The notes under the pieces are model-generated. The model made no database searches, was not told the origin of the DNA, and saw only the letters and a program-made list of their open reading frames with translations. A program made the position numbers and the translations under genes. This document shows, piece after piece, positions 32,792 through 41,120 of a stretch of DNA of 44,038 bases; position 1 is the stretch's first letter, and each line of letters begins with the position of its first letter. Location: positions 1 to 44,038 of the forward strand of contig JAJRZQ010000021.1 in NCBI GenBank assembly GCA_024275165.1, in the 5' to 3' direction. Source of the DNA: a bacterium (lineage in GTDB: Bacteria > SAR324 > XYD2-FULL-50-16).

Positions 32792-34069
32792 TTAAAGGAT
32801 GTTGCTCGCCAATTCGGCTAAGGGGCTGCGTACCCCGTTTAAGAGGGTGACATGGCCTGCCATCTCGTAGCTTTGAAAGCGTTGGATGAGGTAGCTCAAT
32901 CCGTTGCTGCTCGGGTCGATATAGGGGTTGTCGACTTGGTAGGGGTCGCCTGTAAAAATTAGTTTTGTGTTTTCCCCCACGCGGGTGACAATCGTTTTGG
33001 TTTCATGGGCCGTTAGGTTTTGCGCCTCGTCGACGATCATGATCCGCTGGGGGATGCTTCGTCCCCGGATGTAAGTCAGGGGTTCGAGTTCGATTAATCC
33101 CTTTTCTTGCAGCCGTTCAAAGTTGCCCAGGTTGGGTTGGTTGGAAAATAAAAATTCGAGGTTGTCAAAAATCGGTTGCATCCAAGGAGCCATTTTTTCG
33201 TCGATGTCTCCCGGCAGGTAGCCCATATCGCGCCCCATGGGGAAGATCGGGCGGCTCACCAAGATTTTCTGATAGCGCCCTCTTTTGAGCAGCATCTCTA
33301 AAGCGGCGGCGAGGGCTAAGAGGGTTTTGCCCGTACCGGCCTTGCCCGCTAAGGTTACCAAGGGGACGGAGGGGTCCATCAAGAGGTCTAAGGCAGCTTG
33401 TTGCTCTAGGTTTTTGGGTTTTAAACCCCAAATCTCCTTTTCCCCGGGGGAGACCAAATGAAAGGACGCGCTCGCTAAATGGAAGCGGACGAGGGCTTGC
33501 TTGCCTTGGCAATGCAAGATCAGGTTTTGGTTGGCCCAATAGCCTGTTGGAGGCGGGGTCCAGATTTTTTTTTCCTGAAGTCGCTGAAAGGTTTCTGGAT
33601 CGACCTCCAGTTGAGGCAAGGCGTCATAGATCTCTTCTGGGAGTTTGACCTTTTCTTCATAGTGAATCGTCTCAATTCCCATGGCAGCGGCCCGCACCCG
33701 TAGGTTGATGTCGTTGGTCACCAAAGCGATGTGCCCTTGTTTTTTTAATTCCAAGGCGGCTGCGAGGATATTGCCTTTGCGCTGGTTGCGCAAAGCCCCG
33801 GTGGGGGTCGGGGTTTCCAGCAAGACGGACAACAGTGCCCCATTGCTCAGCTTGATGCCTTGGGTCAGGCTTCCCTCCTTGCGCAGTTGGTCTAACCTGA
33901 GGCTGACTAAGCGGGCGTTGCGACCTCGTTCGTTATAATCTCGTTTAAAGTGGTCCAATTCCTCTAAAACCATCAGGGGTAAGATGATTTTGGCGGCAGG
34001 ATAGGCGTAGATAGATTCTGGGTCTGCAAGCAGAACATTAGTATCTAGAATGAAGCTTTGAAGGGGCAT
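32792..34069 (-). CDS. PIN-PhoH fusion, PhoH2/YlaK-type ATPase with RNase domain
   Basis: About 425 aa from ATG 34069, chosen because the PIN domain begins right there; the open frame continues upstream over promoter sequence. N-terminal PIN nuclease: SFILDTNVLLADPES with its first acidic residue, then LEELD and VTNDINLRVRA with the second and third. C-terminal PhoH ATPase: TLAGKAGTGKTLLALAAALE (Walker A), IMIVDEAQNLTAHE (Walker B with DEAQ) and IFTGDPYQVDNPY. This architecture belongs to the PhoH2 group, RNA-unwinding ribonucleases. It leads the operon with ybeY and PgpH, a long-standing neighbour set linking RNA quality control and c-di-AMP. Confidence 0.9.
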   Translation of the reverse strand: MPLQSFILDTNVLLADPESIYAYPAAKIILPLMVLEELDHFKRDYNERGRNARLVSLRLDQLRKEGSLTQGIKLSNGALLSVLLETPTPTGALRNQRKGNILAAALELKKQGHIALVTNDINLRVRAAAMGIETIHYEEKVKLPEEIYDALPQLEVDPETFQRLQEKKIWTPPPTGYWANQNLILHCQGKQALVRFHLASASFHLVSPGEKEIWGLKPKNLEQQAALDLLMDPSVPLVTLAGKAGTGKTLLALAAALEMLLKRGRYQKILVSRPIFPMGRDMGYLPGDIDEKMAPWMQPIFDNLEFLFSNQPNLGNFERLQEKGLIELEPLTYIRGRSIPQRIMIVDEAQNLTAHETKTIVTRVGENTKLIFTGDPYQVDNPYIDPSSNGLSYLIQRFQSYEMAGHVTLLNGVRSPLAELASNIL

Positions 34070-34105
34070 AAAAGAGAATGGACAATTTGAACGGAAAATG
34101 CGATA

Positions 34106-34134
34106 AATATAACATTTCTTATAAAAACCAGCAA
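34106..34134 (-). promoter_or_regulatory. Leftward sigma70-type promoter for the phoH-ybeY operon
   Basis: Read on the minus strand: TTGCTG (34134-34129), 17-base spacer, then TATATT (34111-34106), ending 37 bases before the start codon at 34069. A weaker rightward pair, TTGAAC (34087-34092) and TAACAT (34110-34115) with 17 bases between, could serve dapA; the two promoters would overlap and might interfere. Confidence 0.5.
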
Positions 34135-34140
34135 GCATAG

Positions 34141-35046
34141 ATGGAACGGATTTCTCAAGCAAAATTGATTACGGCGATTAAAACTCCTTATCGGGGGGAT
34201 AATAAAATCGACTTTGAGGCTTTTGATCGCCATGTGGAGATGCAGATTGAAGGCGGGGTGCAAGGCTTGGTTCTTGGTGGAACCACTGGCGAAGGCCACC
34301 TGATGGACTGGCAGGAGCATGTCGCCTTGATCGCTCACGCGGTCAATCTCTTTGGGGATCGCTTGAGCATGATTGGCAACACGGGGAGCAACAACACCCG
34401 CGAAGCCTTGCGCGCTACCGAAGAAGGTTTCGCGGTGGGAATGCAGGCCAGTTTGCAGGTGCCCCCCTATTATGGAAAAACCAGTCAGGCGGGCTTACGG
34501 GCTCACTTTGACCGGTTGTTGAATCTCGGCCCCGCCTTGATTTATAATGTTCCCGCTCGCACGGGCCAAGACCTGCAACCCGATTTGATTCGGCACCTGG
34601 CGGGGCATCGGAATTTTCTTGGGGTGAAAGAATGCGCGGGCAATGACCGCATCGCCATCTATGAAAAAGAAGGGATTGCCTGCTGGTCGGGCAATGATGA
34701 TCAGGCCCATGATTCGGTTCATCTGGCGGGTTCTCACGGGTTGATTTCCGTTGCCAGTAACCTAGCGCCCAAAACCATGCGTCATTTGGCGGAGAATCGG
34801 GATGAGGTGCGCAACAAGGCCCTATTGCCCTTTTTTGATTGGCTTTTTAAAGAGCCCAATCCCATCAGCCTCAACAGCATCATGCCCATGCTGGGTTATT
34901 GTCAACCCGTGTTTCGCTTGCCCTATCTGCCCTTGGACGAGCAAGACCGCGCCATGGGCAAGACCCTGTTGGAAGGGGCCCCTTTACTGGATCAATTGCC
35001 CCCCATTGAGCTGATCAGTGATGAGCGTTATCTTATTTTAGCTTAG
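34141..35046 (+). CDS. dapA: 4-hydroxy-tetrahydrodipicolinate synthase, plant-like
   Basis: 301 aa. It condenses pyruvate with aspartate semialdehyde, the first step to diaminopimelate and lysine. Schiff-base lysine in LGVKECAGN, catalytic Tyr in IYNVPARTGQDL and the GGTTGEGHLM loop are all present. The N-terminal and middle motifs (AIKTPY, GNTGSNNTREAL, PPYYGKTS, CWSGNDDQAHDS, PVFRLPYLPL) match plant DHDPS closely, as far as I remember those proteins, rather than E. coli DapA. It shows no plastid-type leader, as expected in a bacterium. It is divergent from the PIN-PhoH operon that contains dapE. Lysine feedback residues could not be judged. Confidence 0.93.
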   Translation: MERISQAKLITAIKTPYRGDNKIDFEAFDRHVEMQIEGGVQGLVLGGTTGEGHLMDWQEHVALIAHAVNLFGDRLSMIGNTGSNNTREALRATEEGFAVGMQASLQVPPYYGKTSQAGLRAHFDRLLNLGPALIYNVPARTGQDLQPDLIRHLAGHRNFLGVKECAGNDRIAIYEKEGIACWSGNDDQAHDSVHLAGSHGLISVASNLAPKTMRHLAENRDEVRNKALLPFFDWLFKEPNPISLNSIMPMLGYCQPVFRLPYLPLDEQDRAMGKTLLEGAPLLDQLPPIELISDERYLILA

Positions 35047-35130
35047 GTTGAGTCGAGTCGCTACGCGCGCGTTGAGCAGGCAGGCAAAGTCAAAAAAGTC
35101 TGCCTCGCCTCAAAAGAAGGGGCGCAAATA

Positions 35131-35538
35131 TTAGGCTTGTTCTTGGGCTTTGTAGCCCATCTCTTCCATGAGTTCAAAGAGCTTTTTCTGCTGGATCGGT
35201 TTGACTAGGTAATATTCCGCCCCTTCGTTAAAGGCGCTCAGCACATTGCGCGAGTCGCCTAAGGCGGTAACCATGACGACTTTTGCCCCCTGCCCTAAGG
35301 TGACCCCCGCTTCTTGCTCTAATTGCCGGATTTGCTGGAGGGATTCATGCCCATTCATTTCCGGCATCATGATATCCAAAAAAATCACCTCAAAGGGGCG
35401 ATTGTCTTTAATGGAAAGGGCGACGGCGTCTACCGCTTCTTTTCCGTTGATGGCGATTTCACAAGCGCCAAAGGGTTTGATTAAGGCTGTCAGCAGTTTA
35501 CGATTGATCAAATCGTCGTCAACAATCAAAAATTTCAT
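35131..35538 (-). CDS. Stand-alone response-regulator receiver (CheY-like)
   Basis: 135 aa. A single REC domain: LIVDDDLINRKLL (acidic pair), IFLDIMMPEMNG (phospho-acceptor Asp), VMVTALGD (Thr) and YYLVKPIQQKKL (Lys). No output domain. It is the last gene of the minus-strand chemosensory cluster, 79 bases after the PP2C multi-receiver gene, and is the end of the run before convergent dapA. Likely a phosphate sink or diffusible messenger for CheA. Confidence 0.9.
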   Translation of the reverse strand: MKFLIVDDDLINRKLLTALIKPFGACEIAINGKEAVDAVALSIKDNRPFEVIFLDIMMPEMNGHESLQQIRQLEQEAGVTLGQGAKVVMVTALGDSRNVLSAFNEGAEYYLVKPIQQKKLFELMEEMGYKAQEQA

Positions 35539-35617
35539 AGGTTATTGTAAAAAAAATTATTTTCTTTTAGGTTAAGCATTTTACTTTAATTTGGCTAGAA
35601 GAATTCTTCTTCTCGGG

Positions 35618-38284
35618 CTAAAGAGGGCTAAAGTGCAGTAAGACCGTGCTGCCGTCAAAGGTGACTGCTTGGGCTATATGCTCAATGAGCATTAATCCGC
35701 GTCCTTGAATCCGCAATTGCCCTTCTGCCGCGATGCGTTTTTTTTCTCGACGCAAGTCAAAACCTTTGCCGCAGTCGGAAACGCGAATCTGTAGGGTCGG
35801 GGGCTCGGTGGGTAAGATTTCCGCGTCCACATCCACAAACTTTTTCGGATTGTTTCGGTTGCCGTGTTCCACCGCGTTGAGCAACGCCTCCTTGAGCGCG
35901 ACCGAGGTCATGGGCCAATCAAAGTCTAGGGGGGTGGCTCCATTCAACCAGGCCTTCATGCGTTGGACCTCGGCGTAGGTTTCTTCTAAGTCCGAGCTAA
36001 AGGAGTTGCGGTAGGCCCCGGGGGCCAGTTCCGGCCATTTGGGGTCAAATACCGCTAAGGTGAGGTCGTCGCTGACCTGCATGGAGCGCAAGATAAAATC
36101 CACCATCCCCTCTAGGGCTTTTTCCGCGTCGAGCTTGCCGGAGACTTGGCTTAAGCTGGCGATCACCTCTTCGGGGATTTGCTCTAAAACCCCATCAGTG
36201 GCCAAGAAGAGGCGGTCTCCCGGGTGGAAGTCGATTTCTCCATGTTCAAAGAGATCCTCCCCGGGGAACATGCCGACCGGAACCCCTTTCCAGTTGAGAA
36301 ACTCGACTTTACTGGTTTCTTTTTTCGTTAAGATCCCCCCGGGAATGCCGGCATTGGCGTATTTTAGTTTGTTGCGTAGAGGGTCCCAGAGTAGGGCTAA
36401 GGCGCAGACATAGCGTTTGTCTTCTTCTTCGGAATGGTCGGCCGAAAGGCTATTTAAGTGGCGCAAGAGGTCTAAGGGATCGGGTTTTTGAGCCCAAACC
36501 CCCTTGATCAACCCGGCAAACCAGGCAGCGGTATAACCCGATTGAATGTCATGGCCTGAAACATCGGCTAGGATTAAGCCAAAACGGCCATGGCGATTAA
36601 AACGATGGCTGATGACCAAGTCGCCGCCGATTTTGCGAAAGGTTTTTTGCCAAACCGCCAATTGCCCCTGCGAGCGTTCGATGGTTTCTTGAATATGGCT
36701 CTGCTCGCTGATCGCTTTTAAGGTGGAAAAATCCTCGACGAGGTAGCGGTTTCGTTTTACCTCTTTGATGTGAGTGGCATGATACCTTAAGAGTTGGGTC
36801 AAGCTCGCTAAATTAATCGGGTGGTGTAGGGATTGGGGTAAGCGCTTCACTAAAGCGGCGCTGCTTTCTGCATGATTGCAGAAAAGCGCGATTTCTTGAT
36901 TGGGGTAGGTTTCCCGGATGTAGATGACGAGTTGGGTTGCCTGCTGTACATCGAGGATTAAAAGGTCAAAGTCCCCTGTTTCAGCTTGGTTGATCACCGA
37001 GGCGTTGTCAAAGAGCAACTCGGTTTCATGGCCCATGGAGTCGAGCGCGGCTTTGAGTACCACTTGATAAACCTGATCCGGGGTGAAGATTCCGATTTTT
37101 TTGATTTCAAAAGGAGTTTTATGGGGGAGGTCGCAAGTCTCTGGAGTCTTGTCATTGATCATCTGGGTTACTACCGCGACTAAGTTGAGGTTGTCGATGG
37201 GTTTGGGGAGGTAGCTGTCGCAACCGGCCTCAAAGCAGCGATTTTGATCCCCTCGCATCGCCAACGCGGTGAGAGCTAAAATAGGTACCGCCTCTAATCC
37301 CAGCTCTTTTTCCTTGCGGCGGATTTGTTGGGTCGCCTCAAAGCCGTCCATAATCGGCATGTTCATATCCATGATAATTATATCAAGGGGCTTTTCTTTT
37401 TCCCAGACTTCTAAGGCTTCTTGTCCCTGTTTGGCTTCTAAAATATGCGGATGATATTTTTTTAAAATTTGGGTTAAAAGTATGCGGTTGTGGGTCATGT
37501 CTTCAACGATGAGAATCTTGCGTCCGGCCAAAACCTCAGCGGGTTGATCCTTTTTTTTGCTGGAAAAATAATCGAAACGGTTTAAAGCCTCAATGGCTTG
37601 GCATAACCGCGAAAAAACAGTTTGGAATTCTTGTTCCAGCCCCTTTTGCAGGGCCTCTTTGAATTGCCCTAAGTCGAGCAGGCGAATCGCGGAACCCAAC
37701 CAATGGGCGAGTTCTTCTGTGCCTAAAGACAAGGCGTTTTGCTTTAACTCATCTAAGATCGAAGGGGTGACCGAACCCCAATCCTTGGATAAGCTGGAGA
37801 TATTTTCGACTAAGATCTGCAAGATTTCAAAAAACAAATTTAAGTCGTGGTTGGAAAAAAGCTGGCCCTGGTTGAGGTCGATGATCTGTTTGTTGAAAAA
37901 GTTTTGCCCCGAGGTGAAGGGGGTGAGGCGCGCTTGCAACCGATAAATGGAGGTTAATTGGGCTTTGATTTGTGAGGGATTGTCACCCGATAAAACGAAA
38001 TCCATTCCTTGGAGTAAAATAGAGGCCTCGGTTTCCGGGGTTGCTTGTTCCAACCAGGCGAGATAAACCACCGAGGGGAATTTGCTTTTTAAGTTGTTGA
38101 CTAAAGTTAAAGCGTCATTTAAAGGCTGGCGGGTAATCAAAGCCCCGATGTCGGGGTGGCTTTGCAAGAGACTTAAGGTGTTGGTCGCTTCGGAAAAAGG
38201 GACCAGCAGAAGCGAATCGCTCTCTAATTGCGCAGCCCAGGTTCGCCCCCGTTGCGGATTGGGGTCTAGGAACAAAACTTTCAT
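35618..38284 (-). CDS. Multi-receiver PP2C phosphatase with C-terminal anti-sigma-type kinase
   Basis: 888 aa. Order of domains: an N-terminal receiver-like fold lacking a normal phospho-site (about 1-120); a helical region (about 130-245); a full receiver (about 255-380; ILIVEDMTHNRILL, IIMDMNMPIMDGFEAT, LALTALA, YLPKPI); a third, degenerate receiver-like fold (about 395-510); a PP2C/SpoIIE-type phosphatase (about 535-725; KIGGDLV, LILADVSGHDIQSGY, LATDGVLEQI with metal Asp residues); and an RsbW/SpoIIAB-like HATPase (about 760-885; LLNAVEHGNRNNP, VSDCGKGFD, GRGLMLIEHI). In partner-switching systems such phosphatases and kinases act on a STAS anti-sigma antagonist. None is visible here. The gene begins six bases after cheY, so CheA phosphorylation of its receiver probably drives the output (inference). 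Confidence 0.88.
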   Translation of the reverse strand: MKVLFLDPNPQRGRTWAAQLESDSLLLVPFSEATNTLSLLQSHPDIGALITRQPLNDALTLVNNLKSKFPSVVYLAWLEQATPETEASILLQGMDFVLSGDNPSQIKAQLTSIYRLQARLTPFTSGQNFFNKQIIDLNQGQLFSNHDLNLFFEILQILVENISSLSKDWGSVTPSILDELKQNALSLGTEELAHWLGSAIRLLDLGQFKEALQKGLEQEFQTVFSRLCQAIEALNRFDYFSSKKKDQPAEVLAGRKILIVEDMTHNRILLTQILKKYHPHILEAKQGQEALEVWEKEKPLDIIIMDMNMPIMDGFEATQQIRRKEKELGLEAVPILALTALAMRGDQNRCFEAGCDSYLPKPIDNLNLVAVVTQMINDKTPETCDLPHKTPFEIKKIGIFTPDQVYQVVLKAALDSMGHETELLFDNASVINQAETGDFDLLILDVQQATQLVIYIRETYPNQEIALFCNHAESSAALVKRLPQSLHHPINLASLTQLLRYHATHIKEVKRNRYLVEDFSTLKAISEQSHIQETIERSQGQLAVWQKTFRKIGGDLVISHRFNRHGRFGLILADVSGHDIQSGYTAAWFAGLIKGVWAQKPDPLDLLRHLNSLSADHSEEEDKRYVCALALLWDPLRNKLKYANAGIPGGILTKKETSKVEFLNWKGVPVGMFPGEDLFEHGEIDFHPGDRLFLATDGVLEQIPEEVIASLSQVSGKLDAEKALEGMVDFILRSMQVSDDLTLAVFDPKWPELAPGAYRNSFSSDLEETYAEVQRMKAWLNGATPLDFDWPMTSVALKEALLNAVEHGNRNNPKKFVDVDAEILPTEPPTLQIRVSDCGKGFDLRREKKRIAAEGQLRIQGRGLMLIEHIAQAVTFDGSTVLLHFSPL

Positions 38285-38290
38285 CGTAAT

Positions 38291-38671
38291 TCAAGGTTGT
38301 AGCTTGAGCACTTGAACCACTCGAGCCAGCAAATCCTCATGGGTAAAGGGTTTGGTTAAGTAATGGCGAATTCCTGCGCGAATGGCTTTGAGCATGGATT
38401 CTCGGCGGTCTTCAGCCGTGAGCATAATAACGGGAATTTGGGCATATTCCGGTTTGTCTTGGAGGAGTAAAAAGAGGTCGTAGCCTTCCATTTCGGGCAT
38501 ATGCCAATCCAATAAGATCAAATCAATGGGTTGTTTTTGCAAAATAGCCAAAGCCGGGGTTGCTCCTTCGGCCTCGTAAATATCGAAGTTAAAGATTTCC
38601 AAAGCCTGATGGACGATTTTGCGCAAGGTCGGACTATCATCAATGATGAGAATTTTTTTTACTTCTTCCAT
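38291..38671 (-). CDS. CheY-type response regulator
   Basis: 126 aa, one receiver domain: ILIIDDSPTLRKIV, LILLDWHMPEMEGYDL (acceptor Asp), VIMLTAED (Thr), YLTKPFTHEDL (Lys). The residues of a working phospho-acceptor site are complete. A strong AAGGAG ribosome site is formed by the last codons of the upstream cheR (Lys-Glu-stop) just before ATG 38671. Likely the diffusible output of this operon's CheA. Confidence 0.92.
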   Translation of the reverse strand: MEEVKKILIIDDSPTLRKIVHQALEIFNFDIYEAEGATPALAILQKQPIDLILLDWHMPEMEGYDLFLLLQDKPEYAQIPVIMLTAEDRRESMLKAIRAGIRHYLTKPFTHEDLLARVVQVLKLQP

Positions 38672-38673
38672 GA

Positions 38674-39513
38674 TTACTCCTTAACTTTGTAATAGACGCC
38701 ATTGCCAAAGGTATAGCTCTCAAAGCGATGATTTAACCCAAAAAGAGACTCGGTGGCGCCTAAGATCATACTGCCATCGGGCCTTAATACCTGCGCGATT
38801 TTTCCAAAAAGTTCTTCTTTAAAGCTTTTGGAAAAATAAATGGCCACATTGCGGCAAAAAACCAAGTCAAACTTGCCCAAGGGAGTAAAGTGATCCATGA
38901 GGTTGAAGGTTTGAAAACGAACCTTTTTTTTGTGATCCTCAATGATTTCATAATAAGAGCCCTGTCGAACGAAGTTTTGATCCCGTCGTTGTGGGGAGAG
39001 GCCACGACTGATGGTAAAGGCATCATAGCGGCCCTGCTGGGCTAAATACACCGCATAACGGCTGATGTCGGTGCCAATAATTTCAATGGAGTCGAAATAA
39101 TTTAGCTTTCCTGACTTTTGGAGCAGCTCGTTTAAAAGCATGATCAGGCTGTAGGCCTCTTGCCCTGTTGAGGAGGCGGCAGACCAGACCCGCACCTTTT
39201 GCCCCTGATCTATTTTGCCGATCAGTTCTGGGAGGTGTAAATGCTCAAGCGTGTGCCAAAAGGAATCATCTCGAAACCAAAGGGTTTCGTTGGTGGTCAT
39301 CAGGTCCACCACGCGGGGGAGGAGTTCTGGATCCCCTACAATAGAACGGTGCAGGTCGCTGAAGCTTGCCGCTCCAACCTCTACGGCCAATTCGGTGAGG
39401 CGGGTTTCGACCAGGTAATCTTGGTCGGGCTTTAAATCAATTCCACAGACCGAAACTAAGAGGTCTCGAATTTTAGTGAATTCGTGCTCGGTAATGGGGC
39501 TAATGCGTGCCAT
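38674..39513 (-). CDS. cheR: Chemotaxis protein methyltransferase CheR
   Basis: 279 aa, the usual length. It methylates glutamates of chemoreceptors with SAM. N-terminal helical domain (about 1-75), then the methyltransferase: VRVWSAASSTGQEAYSLIMLL, IIGTDISRYAVYLAQ, DLVFCRNVAIYF (with CRNV) and SMILGATESLFGL. It begins two bases after the stop of cheB, indicating translational coupling. The only chemoreceptor in the window is at 8686, without an obvious CheR-binding tail. Confidence 0.95.
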   Translation of the reverse strand: MARISPITEHEFTKIRDLLVSVCGIDLKPDQDYLVETRLTELAVEVGAASFSDLHRSIVGDPELLPRVVDLMTTNETLWFRDDSFWHTLEHLHLPELIGKIDQGQKVRVWSAASSTGQEAYSLIMLLNELLQKSGKLNYFDSIEIIGTDISRYAVYLAQQGRYDAFTISRGLSPQRRDQNFVRQGSYYEIIEDHKKKVRFQTFNLMDHFTPLGKFDLVFCRNVAIYFSKSFKEELFGKIAQVLRPDGSMILGATESLFGLNHRFESYTFGNGVYYKVKE

Positions 39514-39515
39514 AA

Positions 39516-40583
39516 TTAAGCCGAATGCTGAGTCAGTTCTAAGATGCGAGTTCCAATTTTTTGCAAGGGGAGCATTTCATCATAGGCTTTGGCTTCGTGT
39601 ATGCTTCCAGGCATGCCCCAGACCACACTGGTGCTTTCGTCTTGAATGAGGGTATAGGTGCCTTGCCGCTTTAAGGAGCGCATTCCGTCGGTGCCGTCGC
39701 GGCCCATGCCGGTCATGATCACCGAGAGGGTTTGAATCTGGTTGATCGCGGCGGCGGCGCGAAATAAGACATCGACAGAGGGCTTGCAATGGTTGACCGG
39801 CGGGCCGTCGGTCACCCCTAACTCATAACCCTTTCCCTTTTTGCGCAGCACCATGTGCTTGCCCCCAGGGGCAATGTAGGCGGTGCCCGCTTGGGGAACA
39901 TCCCCCTCCTTGGCTTCGACCACCGTCATGCAGCTAGTCGAATCCAGCCGTTCGGCCAAAGATTGCGTAAACATGGGGGGCATGTGTTGCACGATTAAAA
40001 CGGGGCAAGCAATCTTTGTGGGAAGCTCGTCAAAGAGGATGTGCAACGCGTTGGGGCCGCCGGTCGAGATTCCCAGTAAGACAAAATCGACTTGACCCTG
40101 AATGGTGGAACTATCTGCTTTATGTAAGGGCTTGGTGGGCGCTGTTTGGGTGGTGGCTCTGACCTGGGGGCCTTTGAGCTGTTGCGCTACCAACTCAATC
40201 AAGGGGGTAAGGGCCCCGGTGAGTTGCTTGATCCCTTCTTGCATATTTTGCGCAATGGGCTTGGCGATGAAGTCTAAGGCTCCGTTTTCCAAAGAGTGCA
40301 GGGTGGCCTTCGCGTTTTCCATATCAAAGGCGGAGATCATCACCACCTTGATGTGGGGAAAGTCTTTTTTGATGTGCTTTAAGGTTTCAATCCCGTCCAT
40401 TTCGGGCATCATGACATCTAAAAAGATGAGGTCGGGCTTTAAGCTGGGAATTTTCATCAAGGCATTTTTCCCGCTAGACGCGGTGCCGATTAAGTCGGCT
40501 TGGGGGAAGCCTTCAACGACTTTGGAAAGAATTTGTCGGTAGGTGATGGTGTCATCCACTACCATGATGCGTACTTGAGGCAT
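39516..40583 (-). CDS. cheB: Protein-glutamate methylesterase CheB
   Basis: 355 aa. N-terminal receiver (IMVVDDTITYRQIL, LIFLDVMMPEMDGIETL with acceptor Asp, VVMISAFD, FIAKPI) joined by a linker to the methylesterase domain: LLGISTGGPNALHILF (catalytic Ser), IVQHMPPMFTQSLAERLD (catalytic His) and IMTGMGRDGTDGMRSLK (catalytic Asp). All three catalytic residues are seen. It demethylates or deamidates chemoreceptors when phosphorylated by CheA. Confidence 0.95.
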   Translation of the reverse strand: MPQVRIMVVDDTITYRQILSKVVEGFPQADLIGTASSGKNALMKIPSLKPDLIFLDVMMPEMDGIETLKHIKKDFPHIKVVMISAFDMENAKATLHSLENGALDFIAKPIAQNMQEGIKQLTGALTPLIELVAQQLKGPQVRATTQTAPTKPLHKADSSTIQGQVDFVLLGISTGGPNALHILFDELPTKIACPVLIVQHMPPMFTQSLAERLDSTSCMTVVEAKEGDVPQAGTAYIAPGGKHMVLRKKGKGYELGVTDGPPVNHCKPSVDVLFRAAAAINQIQTLSVIMTGMGRDGTDGMRSLKRQGTYTLIQDESTSVVWGMPGSIHEAKAYDEMLPLQKIGTRILELTQHSA

Positions 40584-40621
40584 GAATTTCTAATTTATGA
40601 TGGTCAAAAAATAAAATAAAA

Positions 40622-41116
40622 CTAATTTATTTTGGTTTGTTGCGTGCACTTTTGGGCTAGGGCAACCACATCCAGTAAAATCACTAATTTTTTTTCCAGT
40701 TGGATTACTCCGGTGACAAATTCTTTTTTTCCTGCCGAAAGGTTGGATGGTGGTGGGGTGATTTTTGCGTTGTCTACTTCCAGCACATCGCCGACTCGGT
40801 CAATGACCAGAGCTAAAATATCTTGACTGACCCGATTTCCGGAGACCAGGTTATGCCGCCTTAGCTCTTCGAGTTCTTCTTCTGTTTTTAAGATGATGAG
40901 GCGGCGGGTAGAAGGGTCTACGGCGGAATTTTGATCTAAAAAGGCACCGGGGTCCATCAAGGTGACGATTTGCCCTCTTAGGTTCATGAGGCCTAAGATG
41001 TAATCGGGGGCCTCGGGTACACGGGTGATCTCTTGGATTTTACCGATCTCTTTGGTCATGAGAATATCAATGCCAAAGGTTTCGTCTCCGAGAAAAAAGG
41101 TAGCTATCTGGGGCAT
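40622..41116 (-). CDS. cheW: Chemotaxis coupling protein CheW
   Basis: 164 aa. A CheW domain that links chemoreceptors to CheA: IATFFLGDETFGIDILMTKEI, ITRVPEAPDYILGLMNLRGQIVTLMD, then VIDRVGDVLEVD and IQLEKKLVILLDVVAL. It follows cheA after four bases. A second, longer loop (about 65-95, ILKTEEELEELRRHN) is inserted between strands compared with short CheW proteins. Confidence 0.93.
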   Translation of the reverse strand: MPQIATFFLGDETFGIDILMTKEIGKIQEITRVPEAPDYILGLMNLRGQIVTLMDPGAFLDQNSAVDPSTRRLIILKTEEELEELRRHNLVSGNRVSQDILALVIDRVGDVLEVDNAKITPPPSNLSAGKKEFVTGVIQLEKKLVILLDVVALAQKCTQQTKIN

Positions 41117-41120
41117 AGGG

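Noticed and set aside
35075-35110. Inverted GGCAG...CTGCC between dapA and the last receiver gene
   Set aside because: Short, bulged stem; possible bidirectional terminator but too weak to list.
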